Source of the DNA: Lachnospiraceae bacterium | GTDB lineage: Bacteria > Bacillota > Clostridia > Lachnospirales > Lachnospiraceae | Assembly: GCA_021771695.1 (NCBI GenBank) | Contig: JAETON010000001.1 | Location: 1-64,000, forward strand | Direction: 5' to 3' | Length of the DNA: 64,000 bases | In this document: positions 50,567 through 59,320 of the stretch, in pieces | Layout: every line of letters starts with the position of its first letter | Numbering within the stretch: the stretch's first letter is position 1 | Notes under the pieces: model-generated | What the model saw: only the letters and a program-made list of their open reading frames with translations | What the model was told of the DNA's origin: nothing | The model's database searches: none | Position numbers and translations under genes: made by a program

Positions 50567-53482
50567 TTAATCTCCTGCTGCCCCTGAAGCTGCTTCTGTT
50601 GCAATATTATTTTTCTTTTCCAACTTCTTCTTCGCTTTATCACTTGCAAAGTAATATTCATAAACATCTTTTGCCACTGATGCCGCATTGGACGACGTAT
50701 ATCCAAACGGTATAACTGTCGTTACAGATATTTCAGGATTTTTATATGGACCAAAAGAAACAAACAATGCATGGTTCGGACGCTTTTTATCTTCCTGAGC
50801 TGTTCCGGTTTTTCCTGCAATATCCACTTTCATTCCTTTATAAATACTGCTTACGGAGCTGTCTTTTCCTGTCACCACACGGCGCATTCCAGACTGAACA
50901 GCATCCCAGTATTCATTGTCATATTTTACCTTATTCTTTTTCTTTACACCGTATTTCTTGATTATTTTCCCATCATCATCGGTAATCTTATTTAAAATAC
51001 TTAAATCAAATACTGTTCCTCTGTTGGACAGCGTTGTAACGTAATTGGAAATCTGACTTGGCGTAAAACTGTTCCGTCCCTGTCCAATGGCGGAACGAAC
51101 AGAGGTCTCATCCGATACCTGTGGAGAAGCTTCATCCAGCTCAATTCCGGATTTTTTATTTAATCCAAGCTCTGCCGCATACTTTTCTAAAGATTTCAAA
51201 CCTTCTTTACTGCTGTATGTTCCGGATTTATTCCCTAATAAATATCCTACCTCATAAAAGAAGTAATTACAAGATGCTTCTATCGCACCGGAAACATTTT
51301 TTGAACCATGCTTGTCCGGATACTTCCAACATTTTGCAGGAGGACTGATTTTATCATATAATCCGGTACATTTGATCGTTGTTCCCGTAGAAATAACTCC
51401 TTCGTTTAATCCTGCCAGTGCTGACAAAGGCTTGAAAGTTGAACCTGGAGCTGTCTTATGATTTAACACCTGATTATACAGAGGTGTTGAAGTTGAATTT
51501 GCCAGCTGACGGTAATAAGAAGAATCTGTTCCGTTGGATAAACGGTTGCTGTCATATCCCGGATAACTAACCATTGCTTTCACTTTTCCAGTTTTGGAAT
51601 CGGTAATTACGATGGAACCGGAGCATGGATCCAGTCCAAGCTGTGCTGGTGTTATCTCTAGCTTTTTCAATTTATTATAGATAAAAGAATAACTGCTTAA
51701 AGAACCGGATTTTAATCCGCTGTAATCACTGTCACCCTTTTTCTTTAATACTCCTTGCTCGTATAACAACAAACATACTTCTCTGCCAGATAATTTCCCA
51801 CTGTTGATTTTTTGTTCACAGACAGTTAAATCAAAAGAATCATCTTCAATCAATGCATCTTCTACATACCTTATCAATGCTTTCATAATTTCTTCTGTAT
51901 CGTTATACTTGCTGTCGACTTTCAAACTGGAAATATCAATCCATTCTTGATTGACCGCATACCGAAGAAACTCTCCCAGCCCGATTTTTTCATCTTTCCA
52001 TCTCTGATATGTTTTATTTTTTTTGTCAATGGAACTGCTTAACAATACCTTTTTACTGGAAAGCAGCTTGTACACATAAGACGAATATGCTTGTTTTTCA
52101 TCACTTTCCGACTTATATGATTTTTTGCTGTTTAATATCATATTGGTTGTGGATTGAATCGCAGAATCCTTCAACTTTTGTATCTTTTTATATATTTTCT
52201 TTTCATAAGGTGTTGCATCATTTCCATTAAGATTTTCCAAATCTATGATTCCATTTCCAATAAGCGCATAATATGTGTCCTTGATTGGAATCCGAATATT
52301 ATCACTGTCTTTTCCTTTGCTGTCTGACGGTGTCAGTTTTGATAAAACAATTCCTGCAATTTTTCTTTCCAATAAATTATAAACATATTCCTGCAGCTCA
52401 CTGTCGATGGACAATGTTACATTATTTCCAGTTCCAGCTTTCACTGTCTTGGTCGTATCAACAACTTTTCCTATATTATTAACGATCAACGTCTGGCTTC
52501 CACTGTCTCCATGAAGATAAGATTCCAATTCTTTTTCGATTCCCGTCTTTCCAACAGTTTCGTCAGATGAATAATAATCCTTATCGCTTTCATTTTTTCC
52601 TTTATTATATTTTTCTAATTCGTCCGTATTTACCGTTCCTGTATATCCTACTATGTGGGACATTGCCTCACTTTTTTTATAAACACGAATGGACTTTGTA
52701 CTGACATCAATTCCCGGAAGTTCTGAACTTCTTTCCTCAATTTCTGCAATGCTTTCATTGCTGATCTCATTGGCAATGGTAACTTTCATATATTGAGAAT
52801 ATCTGCTTAAAAACGCACTGTAACGAACTGACATAATCTTCAGGGCATCTTGATCTGAATACTTTTTATCAATGTCAAACATTTTTCCTGTTCCAGCAGA
52901 ACCAAGCGTTCCATTTCTCAAATATTCAAAAACTTCTTTCGCTGATGCATTTAACTGCTTTTCCCGAAGTTCTTTTTCTGACTGGCTGAGTCCCGAAGTA
53001 TCAGTTCCAATCCCAAAAACATCTCTTTTAAATTTTTTTAATTTTGAACCGGTTTCTGTAAAACGGAATTTCCCACTTCCAGTAATTTCAATTGGAATCT
53101 CATTGATAAAGGTATCTTTATTGGCTTCCAAAATTTTAATGACTTTATGAATCACTCGATTTTTTTCATAACTTTCTGTCGTGCCGTTTTTCTGAGCCAG
53201 TGTCTTAAACTCATTATCATTTTGGAAAGTAACTGTATATACCAGCTTGTTATATGCAATCAATTTTCCATTGCAATCATAGATATTTCCTCTGGTTCCG
53301 GAAATCTTCACGGTTTTTTCCACTTTATATGTAAAATCCTGTCTGTGAGATTCTCCCTGCACAATCTGCAGAACAAATACTCTGTAAACAAGAAATAAAA
53401 ATAGTACCCCAAACAAAACCGTTAACACAAGCAAACGATTTGATAATAAATTTTCTGCTTTTTGATAAACTTTTCGTAACAC
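50567..53482 (-). CDS. penicillin-binding protein 2 (class B), long form
   Basis: 971 residues, against about 650 in typical PBP2; start GTG overlaps the mreD stop (TAGTG). One N-terminal helix, dimerisation domain, then the transpeptidase with active Ser in GSTFKPLSAL, SCN in EASCNYFFYE and KTG in AGKTGTAQED. The extra length lies mainly between IDSELQEYV (about 357) and SGSIVITDSKTG (about 622), a Lys/Ser/Tyr-rich, mainly helical insert just before the transpeptidase domain. It cross-links lateral wall with RodA. Confidence 0.95.
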   Translation of the reverse strand: MLRKVYQKAENLLSNRLLVLTVLFGVLFLFLVYRVFVLQIVQGESHRQDFTYKVEKTVKISGTRGNIYDCNGKLIAYNKLVYTVTFQNDNEFKTLAQKNGTTESYEKNRVIHKVIKILEANKDTFINEIPIEITGSGKFRFTETGSKLKKFKRDVFGIGTDTSGLSQSEKELREKQLNASAKEVFEYLRNGTLGSAGTGKMFDIDKKYSDQDALKIMSVRYSAFLSRYSQYMKVTIANEISNESIAEIEERSSELPGIDVSTKSIRVYKKSEAMSHIVGYTGTVNTDELEKYNKGKNESDKDYYSSDETVGKTGIEKELESYLHGDSGSQTLIVNNIGKVVDTTKTVKAGTGNNVTLSIDSELQEYVYNLLERKIAGIVLSKLTPSDSKGKDSDNIRIPIKDTYYALIGNGIIDLENLNGNDATPYEKKIYKKIQKLKDSAIQSTTNMILNSKKSYKSESDEKQAYSSYVYKLLSSKKVLLSSSIDKKNKTYQRWKDEKIGLGEFLRYAVNQEWIDISSLKVDSKYNDTEEIMKALIRYVEDALIEDDSFDLTVCEQKINSGKLSGREVCLLLYEQGVLKKKGDSDYSGLKSGSLSSYSFIYNKLKKLEITPAQLGLDPCSGSIVITDSKTGKVKAMVSYPGYDSNRLSNGTDSSYYRQLANSTSTPLYNQVLNHKTAPGSTFKPLSALAGLNEGVISTGTTIKCTGLYDKISPPAKCWKYPDKHGSKNVSGAIEASCNYFFYEVGYLLGNKSGTYSSKEGLKSLEKYAAELGLNKKSGIELDEASPQVSDETSVRSAIGQGRNSFTPSQISNYVTTLSNRGTVFDLSILNKITDDDGKIIKKYGVKKKNKVKYDNEYWDAVQSGMRRVVTGKDSSVSSIYKGMKVDIAGKTGTAQEDKKRPNHALFVSFGPYKNPEISVTTVIPFGYTSSNAASVAKDVYEYYFASDKAKKKLEKKNNIATEAASGAAGD

Positions 53483-53997
53483 TAGAACATACTCCTTTTT
53501 TCACCATCGCTGATTCGTACATCAATTGCCAAAAGTATCTTATAAATAACTAACGCCACGATACCTGTATAGACTGCCTCCGGAATCATAATTTTCCACA
53601 AATAGGAAAGAAAATGAAGCCTTCCTCTTAATGCAAAGAAAAAGAAAAAAATTACAAAACTGTATACCAAAGAATTTCCCGCCAAAAGTCCCATCGGCAG
53701 TAAAATATCATCTTCATAAAAATATGTATGAAACCACCCATTGGCATATCCAAATAACAAATAAACCAATGCATACTGTCCCAAAACATCTCCTGAGAAA
53801 ATATCAATCAGCAGTCCACATACAAAACCAATCACCAGACCTTCTTTTTTCCCGCGGATAAACCCTATAGTTACCGTCAAAATTAACAGAATATTCGGCA
53901 TCACATCGGCGAGCTTTAGAAAATCAAATACTGCTGTCTGTAAAAGAAAACAAACCAGTACCGATAAAATATAAAAAATCACTCTTTTTATGCTCAT
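53482..53997 (-). CDS. mreD: rod shape-determining protein MreD
   Basis: 171 residues with about five membrane segments, including GFIRGKKEGLVIGFVCGLLIDIFSGDVLG, the MreD pattern. Integral part of the elongasome with MreC and PBP2. The stop codon overlaps the PBP2 start. Confidence 0.9.
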   Translation of the reverse strand: MSIKRVIFYILSVLVCFLLQTAVFDFLKLADVMPNILLILTVTIGFIRGKKEGLVIGFVCGLLIDIFSGDVLGQYALVYLLFGYANGWFHTYFYEDDILLPMGLLAGNSLVYSFVIFFFFFALRGRLHFLSYLWKIMIPEAVYTGIVALVIYKILLAIDVRISDGEKRSMF

Positions 53998-54011
53998 ATC
54001 ATCCTCACCTG

Positions 54012-54878
54012 CTATTCCTTTGTTCCTTCATCCAATGACTCTGTTTTTTTCAAATCTGTAATAACAAGAACTTCTTTCAAATGTTTAAAATCTACGATTG
54101 GCGTTACTCTTGCTGTTTTCGTAAGTTTTGTAGAATCCAGTTTAATATTCGTAACTTTTCCAATCGTAATCCCTTCATTAAATTTTGAACTAATATAGGA
54201 TGTTACCAATTCATCGCCGTCTTTCACTTTTGCATCTTTATCAATGTAAACAACTTCCAAATACCCGTCTGCCATTGTATCCAAGCTTCCTCTTACAATG
54301 CAGTTATCTTTCGTCTTTAAAAACATAGAACTTACCATACTTGTATCGTTGATAATCGTTCTCACTTTTGCAGAATGTGCTGTGACATCATATACAATAC
54401 CCACCAGCCCATTATCGGCAATTACATTCATATCCTTTTTAATTCCATCTTTACTTCCTTTATCAATGGCAAAAATTTCAAACCAGTTTCCGGAACCTTT
54501 GCTGATAACTCTGGCACCTACTGTATTGTATTTTTTATATTTTGCCTTTAATTTCAAAAGATCCTGAAGACGCTCTAATTCCACCTGATCCTGCTGTAAA
54601 ATCCGGTTCTGCATCCGCAGCGCATTTAAACGCTCTTGAAGCTGCTCATTTTCTTCTTTCAACTGTTTCTGTGTTTTCATATTCTCATCCCAGGAAAAAA
54701 CAGAATTCCCAACCGAATTAATTCCTCTCTGCATCGGTGCTAAAATTGTGGTAACAATACTCTTCACCGGAGTCAAAACGCCTCCTGCAAACACACTGAT
54801 TCCAATCAGAAGTACACAGACGGCAATAAAAACTGCCAGATAATGATTTGAATTCATTTTTTTCCTTTGCAATTTCAT
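54012..54878 (-). CDS. mreC: rod shape-determining protein MreC
   Basis: 288 residues: one N-terminal helix (YLAVFIAVCVLLIGISVFAGG), a coiled coil (about 65-110), then the beta-rich extracytoplasmic domain (GARVISKGSGNWFEIFAIDKGS; GLVGIVYDVTAHSAKVRTI). Links MreB filaments to PBP2. Confidence 0.94.
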   Translation of the reverse strand: MKLQRKKMNSNHYLAVFIAVCVLLIGISVFAGGVLTPVKSIVTTILAPMQRGINSVGNSVFSWDENMKTQKQLKEENEQLQERLNALRMQNRILQQDQVELERLQDLLKLKAKYKKYNTVGARVISKGSGNWFEIFAIDKGSKDGIKKDMNVIADNGLVGIVYDVTAHSAKVRTIINDTSMVSSMFLKTKDNCIVRGSLDTMADGYLEVVYIDKDAKVKDGDELVTSYISSKFNEGITIGKVTNIKLDSTKLTKTARVTPIVDFKHLKEVLVITDLKKTESLDEGTKE

Positions 54879-54896
54879 ACAACTATCCTCGTTTCA

Positions 54897-55862
54897 CTAT
54901 TTATATTCATCCATCAGCATTTTCAAGCCCCGTATGACACTATCTTCCGGCTGTTTCGCAGCATGTACCGGTATTCCCAGTTCTTCTTCCATCCAGAGAC
55001 CAATCTTTTCAAAAGAAGCTCCTCCTCCAGATAGATAAATTCCATGTACCATAATATCAGAGGCCAATTCCGGCGGAATAATTTCAAGAATCGCTTTTGC
55101 TTCCATCGTCACTTCATGGATATAATCCTTAACCTTTTCCTCCGCAACAGATATCATTACAGTCTTTTTGGCAGGAAGCCCGCTTACTAAGTCTCTCCCT
55201 TTGATGACCGTACTTTTTTCATTTTCATTCTTTGAATATTGTATTTTCAAGCGCTCTGCACTTTTCCTTCCAATATTCATATTATACTCCCGCTTCATTC
55301 GGTGGACAAGCCATTGATCAATCTGATTTCCTCCATAAGAAAGCAGGCGGCTCTTTACAATTCCGCCCAAAGACATAACAGAAATCTCCGTTGTACCAGC
55401 TCCAAAATCAATCATCATATTCCCAGACGGCTGATAAATATCAATTCCGCTGCCTGCCGCTGCAAGGATCGGTTTCGGAATTAATCTTACATCTCGAAGT
55501 TTTCTTACAGATTCCCAGATCAAATCATAAAAAGCTCTCCGTTCTACCCCTGTAATATCTACCGGAGAGGCCACATTTACTGTATATTTACGAAAATGCC
55601 GAAAATATTTTTGCATAATGGCAGAAAGCAGAAGACGCATATTCGTATAATCTCCAATAACCCCATTGGTTATCGGTGCAATCATTTGTATTTCATGAGG
55701 TTCTTTTTCGTACATTAAAAAAGCTTCATTCCCTGTCGCTGCAATCTTTCCTTGATGGTCGATTGCAATTAAATTCTTTATACGTAGAAATTGTTCTTTC
55801 TCCTTTGTACATATTCTCAAATGTTTGGTTCCCAGTTCGATTCCTATCTGACCTTTTTTCAT
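54897..55862 (-). CDS. mreB: divergent MreB-like actin homologue
   Basis: 321 residues, actin-like ATPase fold. The operon position (mreB-mreC-mreD-PBP2) identifies it as MreB, but motifs deviate: phosphate-1 is IGIELGTKHL (usual IGIDLGTANT), phosphate-2 is IDFGAGTTEIS (usual IDIGGGT), and the EEPMAAAIG catalytic-Glu segment is PKPILAAAGSG. The C-terminal LSGGGASFEKIGLWMEEELG is normal. It may polymerise with altered or absent ATP hydrolysis. A second MreB could exist elsewhere in the genome. Confidence 0.88.
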   Translation of the reverse strand: MKKGQIGIELGTKHLRICTKEKEQFLRIKNLIAIDHQGKIAATGNEAFLMYEKEPHEIQMIAPITNGVIGDYTNMRLLLSAIMQKYFRHFRKYTVNVASPVDITGVERRAFYDLIWESVRKLRDVRLIPKPILAAAGSGIDIYQPSGNMMIDFGAGTTEISVMSLGGIVKSRLLSYGGNQIDQWLVHRMKREYNMNIGRKSAERLKIQYSKNENEKSTVIKGRDLVSGLPAKKTVMISVAEEKVKDYIHEVTMEAKAILEIIPPELASDIMVHGIYLSGGGASFEKIGLWMEEELGIPVHAAKQPEDSVIRGLKMLMDEYK

Positions 55863-55872
55863 ATCATTCTCC

Positions 55873-56571
55873 TTACATCATTTCTTCTTCGCGAAAACTC
55901 ACATAAGAATGATCTCCGATGATAATATGGTCAGACAGCGGAATCCCTACAAATTCCCCGACTTCTTTCATCCTTTTTGTTGTCAGTATATCCTGCCTGC
56001 TGGGCGTTGGATCTCCTGAAGGATGATTGTGAATCATAATTACAGACACTGCTTCGCACCGAAATGCTTCTACAAACAGCTCTCTTGGGGATGCCACCGT
56101 CTGATTTACCGTACCAACGGAAACCGTCAGTTCTTTGATGACTTTATTCTTCCCATTAAAAAAAATTAAAATCATCTTTTCACGGTTCAGGTGCCGCATC
56201 TTTTCCATATAGTAGTCTGCAATTGATGCAGGCGAATGGAAACTTATCTTATCCTGTACTTTGGAAGATGCAAGACGTTTGGACAATTCTGCAATACAAA
56301 GAATCTGTATTGCTTTTACTGTTCCGATACCTGCAATCTTCTTCAACTCTTCTTTGGATAAATGAAAAATCCCAAGAAGTCCCTGGTAATAAGGATGAAT
56401 GGAAAGAATCTCTCTTGCGAGCTCTACCGATGTCTTATTCTTTGTTCCATTCCTTAAAACCACTGCCAGAAGTTCTGCATCTGACAGCATTTGAGGTCCG
56501 TATTTTTCACATTTTTCATAAGGTCTTTCAGATACTGGTATTTCTTTGATTGTTTGATGTTGTTTCTCCAC
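55873..56571 (-). CDS. radC: RadC-family JAMM protein
   Basis: 232 residues. N-terminal UPF0758/HhH-like part (ELKKIAGIGTVKAIQI) and C-terminal JAMM metallo-domain with IHNHPSGDPTPSRQD. Despite the name, the DNA repair role is unproven in most species. Lies immediately upstream of mreB, the conserved radC-mreB order. Confidence 0.95.
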   Translation of the reverse strand: MEKQHQTIKEIPVSERPYEKCEKYGPQMLSDAELLAVVLRNGTKNKTSVELAREILSIHPYYQGLLGIFHLSKEELKKIAGIGTVKAIQILCIAELSKRLASSKVQDKISFHSPASIADYYMEKMRHLNREKMILIFFNGKNKVIKELTVSVGTVNQTVASPRELFVEAFRCEAVSVIMIHNHPSGDPTPSRQDILTTKRMKEVGEFVGIPLSDHIIIGDHSYVSFREEEMM

Positions 56572-56716
56572 ATTGTTTCCTTTCCAACTAGAAAACCCAT
56601 GTCAAAAACATTTCTCATCTATAAATATTACCACAAGTTGTGTTGGATGTATAGAAAACTACTTCGTGTTTTCCTTAAATTTTTCTTAGATTTTCCTCAT
56701 ATTTTATCGAATTTTA

Positions 56717-58000
56717 TTAAATCTCTAATAATCCTTTTTCCACCATCCTCTGCAGTGACATGACAATGCCATATTTTGCATGAGGATAAGTCAGTCCGCC
56801 TTGGAAATAAACTGCATAAGGCTCTTTCATTGGTCCGTCCGCGCTTAACTCGATGGATGCTCCAGATACAAAAGTTCCTGCCGCCATAATTACATCACTG
56901 TCATATCCCGGCATATCCCATGGCACTGGAGTTACATGGCTGTCTACCGGCGATGCTTTCTGAATTCCTTCACAAAAAGCAATCAATTTTTGTGGATCAT
57001 TTAACTCTACTGCCTGAATAATATCATGGCGGCTTTCCTTTCCATCCGGAATAACTTTAAATCCAAGTTTTTCATAAAGATTTGCTGCAAATACTGCTCC
57101 TTTTACCGCTGCATTGGTAACCGTTGGTGCCATAAACAATCCTTGGATAAACTGACGGTTAACTCCAAGCGACGCTCCAACCTCTTTTCCAAGCCCCGGT
57201 GTCGTTAAACGATAAGAGCACTGTTCAATCAAATCACTTCTTCCGCAAATATAGCCCCCAATTGGTGCCAGTCCACCGCCCGGATTTTTAATCAAGGAAC
57301 CCACAACCATATCTGCTCCTGCATTCGATGGTTCTTTCTCTTCTACAAATTCACCATAACAATTATCCACCATAACAATCAAATCAGCATTCAAATCTTT
57401 TACAAAAGCAATCCCTTCTCCAATTTGATCTACTGATAAAGTTGGTCTGGAAGCATATCCTTTGGAACGCTGAATATGAATTAATTTTGTTCGTTCATTG
57501 ACTGCTTTTTGAATTCCTTCATAATCAAAACTTCCATTTGGAAGCAAATCCACCTGACAATAGGTAATTCCATATTCCGCCAAAGAACCCTTTGACTCCC
57601 GAATCCCAATGACTTCCTCCAATGTATCATATGGTTTCCCGGAAATGGCAAGAATCTCATCTCCCGGACGCAGGTTTGCAGATAATGCAAGTCCCAAAGC
57701 ATGGGTTCCACAGGTAATCTGCGGACGCACCAAGGCATCTTCTGTTCCAAATACATCTGCATATACCGCCTCAATTGCTTCTCTCCCAATATCATTATAT
57801 CCATATCCGGTTGTCCCGCCCAAATGTGCCTCTGAAATTTTATACTTCTGCATAGCATTTAAGACTTTCAGCTGATTCAACTCAGCCACGGCATCCAGCT
57901 GTTCAAACCGTCCTTTTAATCCGCTTTCGATCACATTTACATAATCATAAACTTTGCTGTCAACTCCCAATTCTTGATAATACTGTTTTAAATTATCCAT
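56717..58000 (-). CDS. PLP-dependent enzyme of the methionine gamma-lyase/aluminium resistance family (YnbB-like)
   Basis: 427 residues. Fold-type I PLP enzyme with GTHALGLALSANLRPGDEIL, VDNCYGEFVEEKEP and the probable PLP-Lys region KNPGGGLAPIGGYICG. Annotated across Firmicutes as aluminium resistance or methionine gamma-lyase family, true substrate uncertain. It overlaps miaA by 8 bp. Confidence 0.9.
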   Translation of the reverse strand: MDNLKQYYQELGVDSKVYDYVNVIESGLKGRFEQLDAVAELNQLKVLNAMQKYKISEAHLGGTTGYGYNDIGREAIEAVYADVFGTEDALVRPQITCGTHALGLALSANLRPGDEILAISGKPYDTLEEVIGIRESKGSLAEYGITYCQVDLLPNGSFDYEGIQKAVNERTKLIHIQRSKGYASRPTLSVDQIGEGIAFVKDLNADLIVMVDNCYGEFVEEKEPSNAGADMVVGSLIKNPGGGLAPIGGYICGRSDLIEQCSYRLTTPGLGKEVGASLGVNRQFIQGLFMAPTVTNAAVKGAVFAANLYEKLGFKVIPDGKESRHDIIQAVELNDPQKLIAFCEGIQKASPVDSHVTPVPWDMPGYDSDVIMAAGTFVSGASIELSADGPMKEPYAVYFQGGLTYPHAKYGIVMSLQRMVEKGLLEI

Positions 58001-58937
58001 GATATATGCCTTTCTCCTTCAATATTTCCAACATGTATTTAAAGATTTCATCTTCAGACTGAAATTTTGATTTGTCAATCATTGTAACCTCTCTCTCTCT
58101 TCCAAACCATGTCAGCTGACGTTTTGCAAAATGTCTGGTATCTCTTTTAATTATATCAATGGTTTCCTCCAAAGACATATTTCCTTCCAAATACTCAAAT
58201 ACTTGTTTGTATCCGATTCCCTGCATGGAAACCATCGACTTTTTATAACCTTCTTCTTTTAATTTCCGAACCTCATCTATCAATCCTTCCTGCACCATCA
58301 AGTCTACCCTCCGGTTGATACGGTCATATAAAATATCACGTTTATGATTTAAGACAAAATAAACAAAATTATATGGTGACTGCTTTTGGGCTTCTTCTTC
58401 ATTATGTTTTGAAATAGGAAATCCATTCACTTGATAAAATTCCAATGCCCGGATTACCCTTTTCACATTATTGGGATGAATTTTTTCCGCTGATACCGGA
58501 TCAACATTACAAAGCATCTTATGAAGAACCTCTTTTCCTTCTTCTTTTACCTTTTTCCCCAAAAACTCCCGATAACTTCTATCCCCGTCTTCTTTGGTAA
58601 AATCAATATCATAAAGCAGTCCTTGAATATAAAACCCGGTTCCTCCTACCACCAAGGGAATTTTTCCTTTGGCATAAATTTCTTTCAAAGCATTTTTTGC
58701 CATTTCTTGAAATCTTGCCACATGAAATTCTTCCGATGGATCCAATTCATCCACTAAGTAATGTTTGACTCCCTGCATTTCTTCCAGCCGGATTTTGGCA
58801 GTCCCAATATCCATTTTCTTATAAACCTGCATGGAATCCGCTGAAATAATTTCTGCGTTAACTTCTTTCGCCAATCCGATGGAAAGTTCTGTTTTCCCAG
58901 CTGCTGTCGGCCCTGTTAAAATTATCATTGGTTTCAT
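57993..58937 (-). CDS. miaA: tRNA dimethylallyltransferase
   Basis: 314 residues. P-loop GPTAAGKTELS, DSMQVYKKMDIGTAK, and the conserved HFAKRQLTWFGRE. Adds a dimethylallyl group to A37 of UNN-decoding tRNAs; MiaB, whose gene end lies at the window edge, then methylthiolates it. Confidence 0.97.
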   Translation of the reverse strand: MKPMIILTGPTAAGKTELSIGLAKEVNAEIISADSMQVYKKMDIGTAKIRLEEMQGVKHYLVDELDPSEEFHVARFQEMAKNALKEIYAKGKIPLVVGGTGFYIQGLLYDIDFTKEDGDRSYREFLGKKVKEEGKEVLHKMLCNVDPVSAEKIHPNNVKRVIRALEFYQVNGFPISKHNEEEAQKQSPYNFVYFVLNHKRDILYDRINRRVDLMVQEGLIDEVRKLKEEGYKKSMVSMQGIGYKQVFEYLEGNMSLEETIDIIKRDTRHFAKRQLTWFGREREVTMIDKSKFQSEDEIFKYMLEILKEKGIYHG

Positions 58938-58939
58938 AA

Positions 58940-59311
58940 TTAAAATCCTTTCGGCATTAATTCTGATAGTCGGTAAACCTCATATCCCTTTGGACTCTGG
59001 CAAATCACTTTCATATCTGGATTGAATTCATGCAGCACTTGGCGGCAGATACCGCAGGGATATACCGTATCGTCTCCGCTGGAGGCAATCGCAATGGCTG
59101 CAAACTCCCTTTTTCCATGGCTGACTGCCTGCACCACCGCAGAACGTTCTCCACAAATGGCTGCTCCGTAAGATGAGTTTTCCACATTGCACCCGGTAAA
59201 TATTTCTCCGTCTGCGGTTAACAACGCTGCTCCTACCTGAAACCCAGAATAAGGTGCATATGCATTTTCTTTTGCTTTATCTGCAAGCTTTAATAACTCC
59301 AGTTCCTCCAT
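58940..59311 (-). CDS. cdd: cytidine deaminase
   Basis: 123 residues. Zinc and catalytic motifs: CNVENSSYGAAICGERSAV (Cys-x-x-Glu core) and PCGICRQVL. Deaminates cytidine and deoxycytidine in pyrimidine salvage. Placed between mutL and miaA with 2-9 bp gaps. Confidence 0.96.
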   Translation of the reverse strand: MEELELLKLADKAKENAYAPYSGFQVGAALLTADGEIFTGCNVENSSYGAAICGERSAVVQAVSHGKREFAAIAIASSGDDTVYPCGICRQVLHEFNPDMKVICQSPKGYEVYRLSELMPKGF

Positions 59312-59320
59312 ATATGCCTC

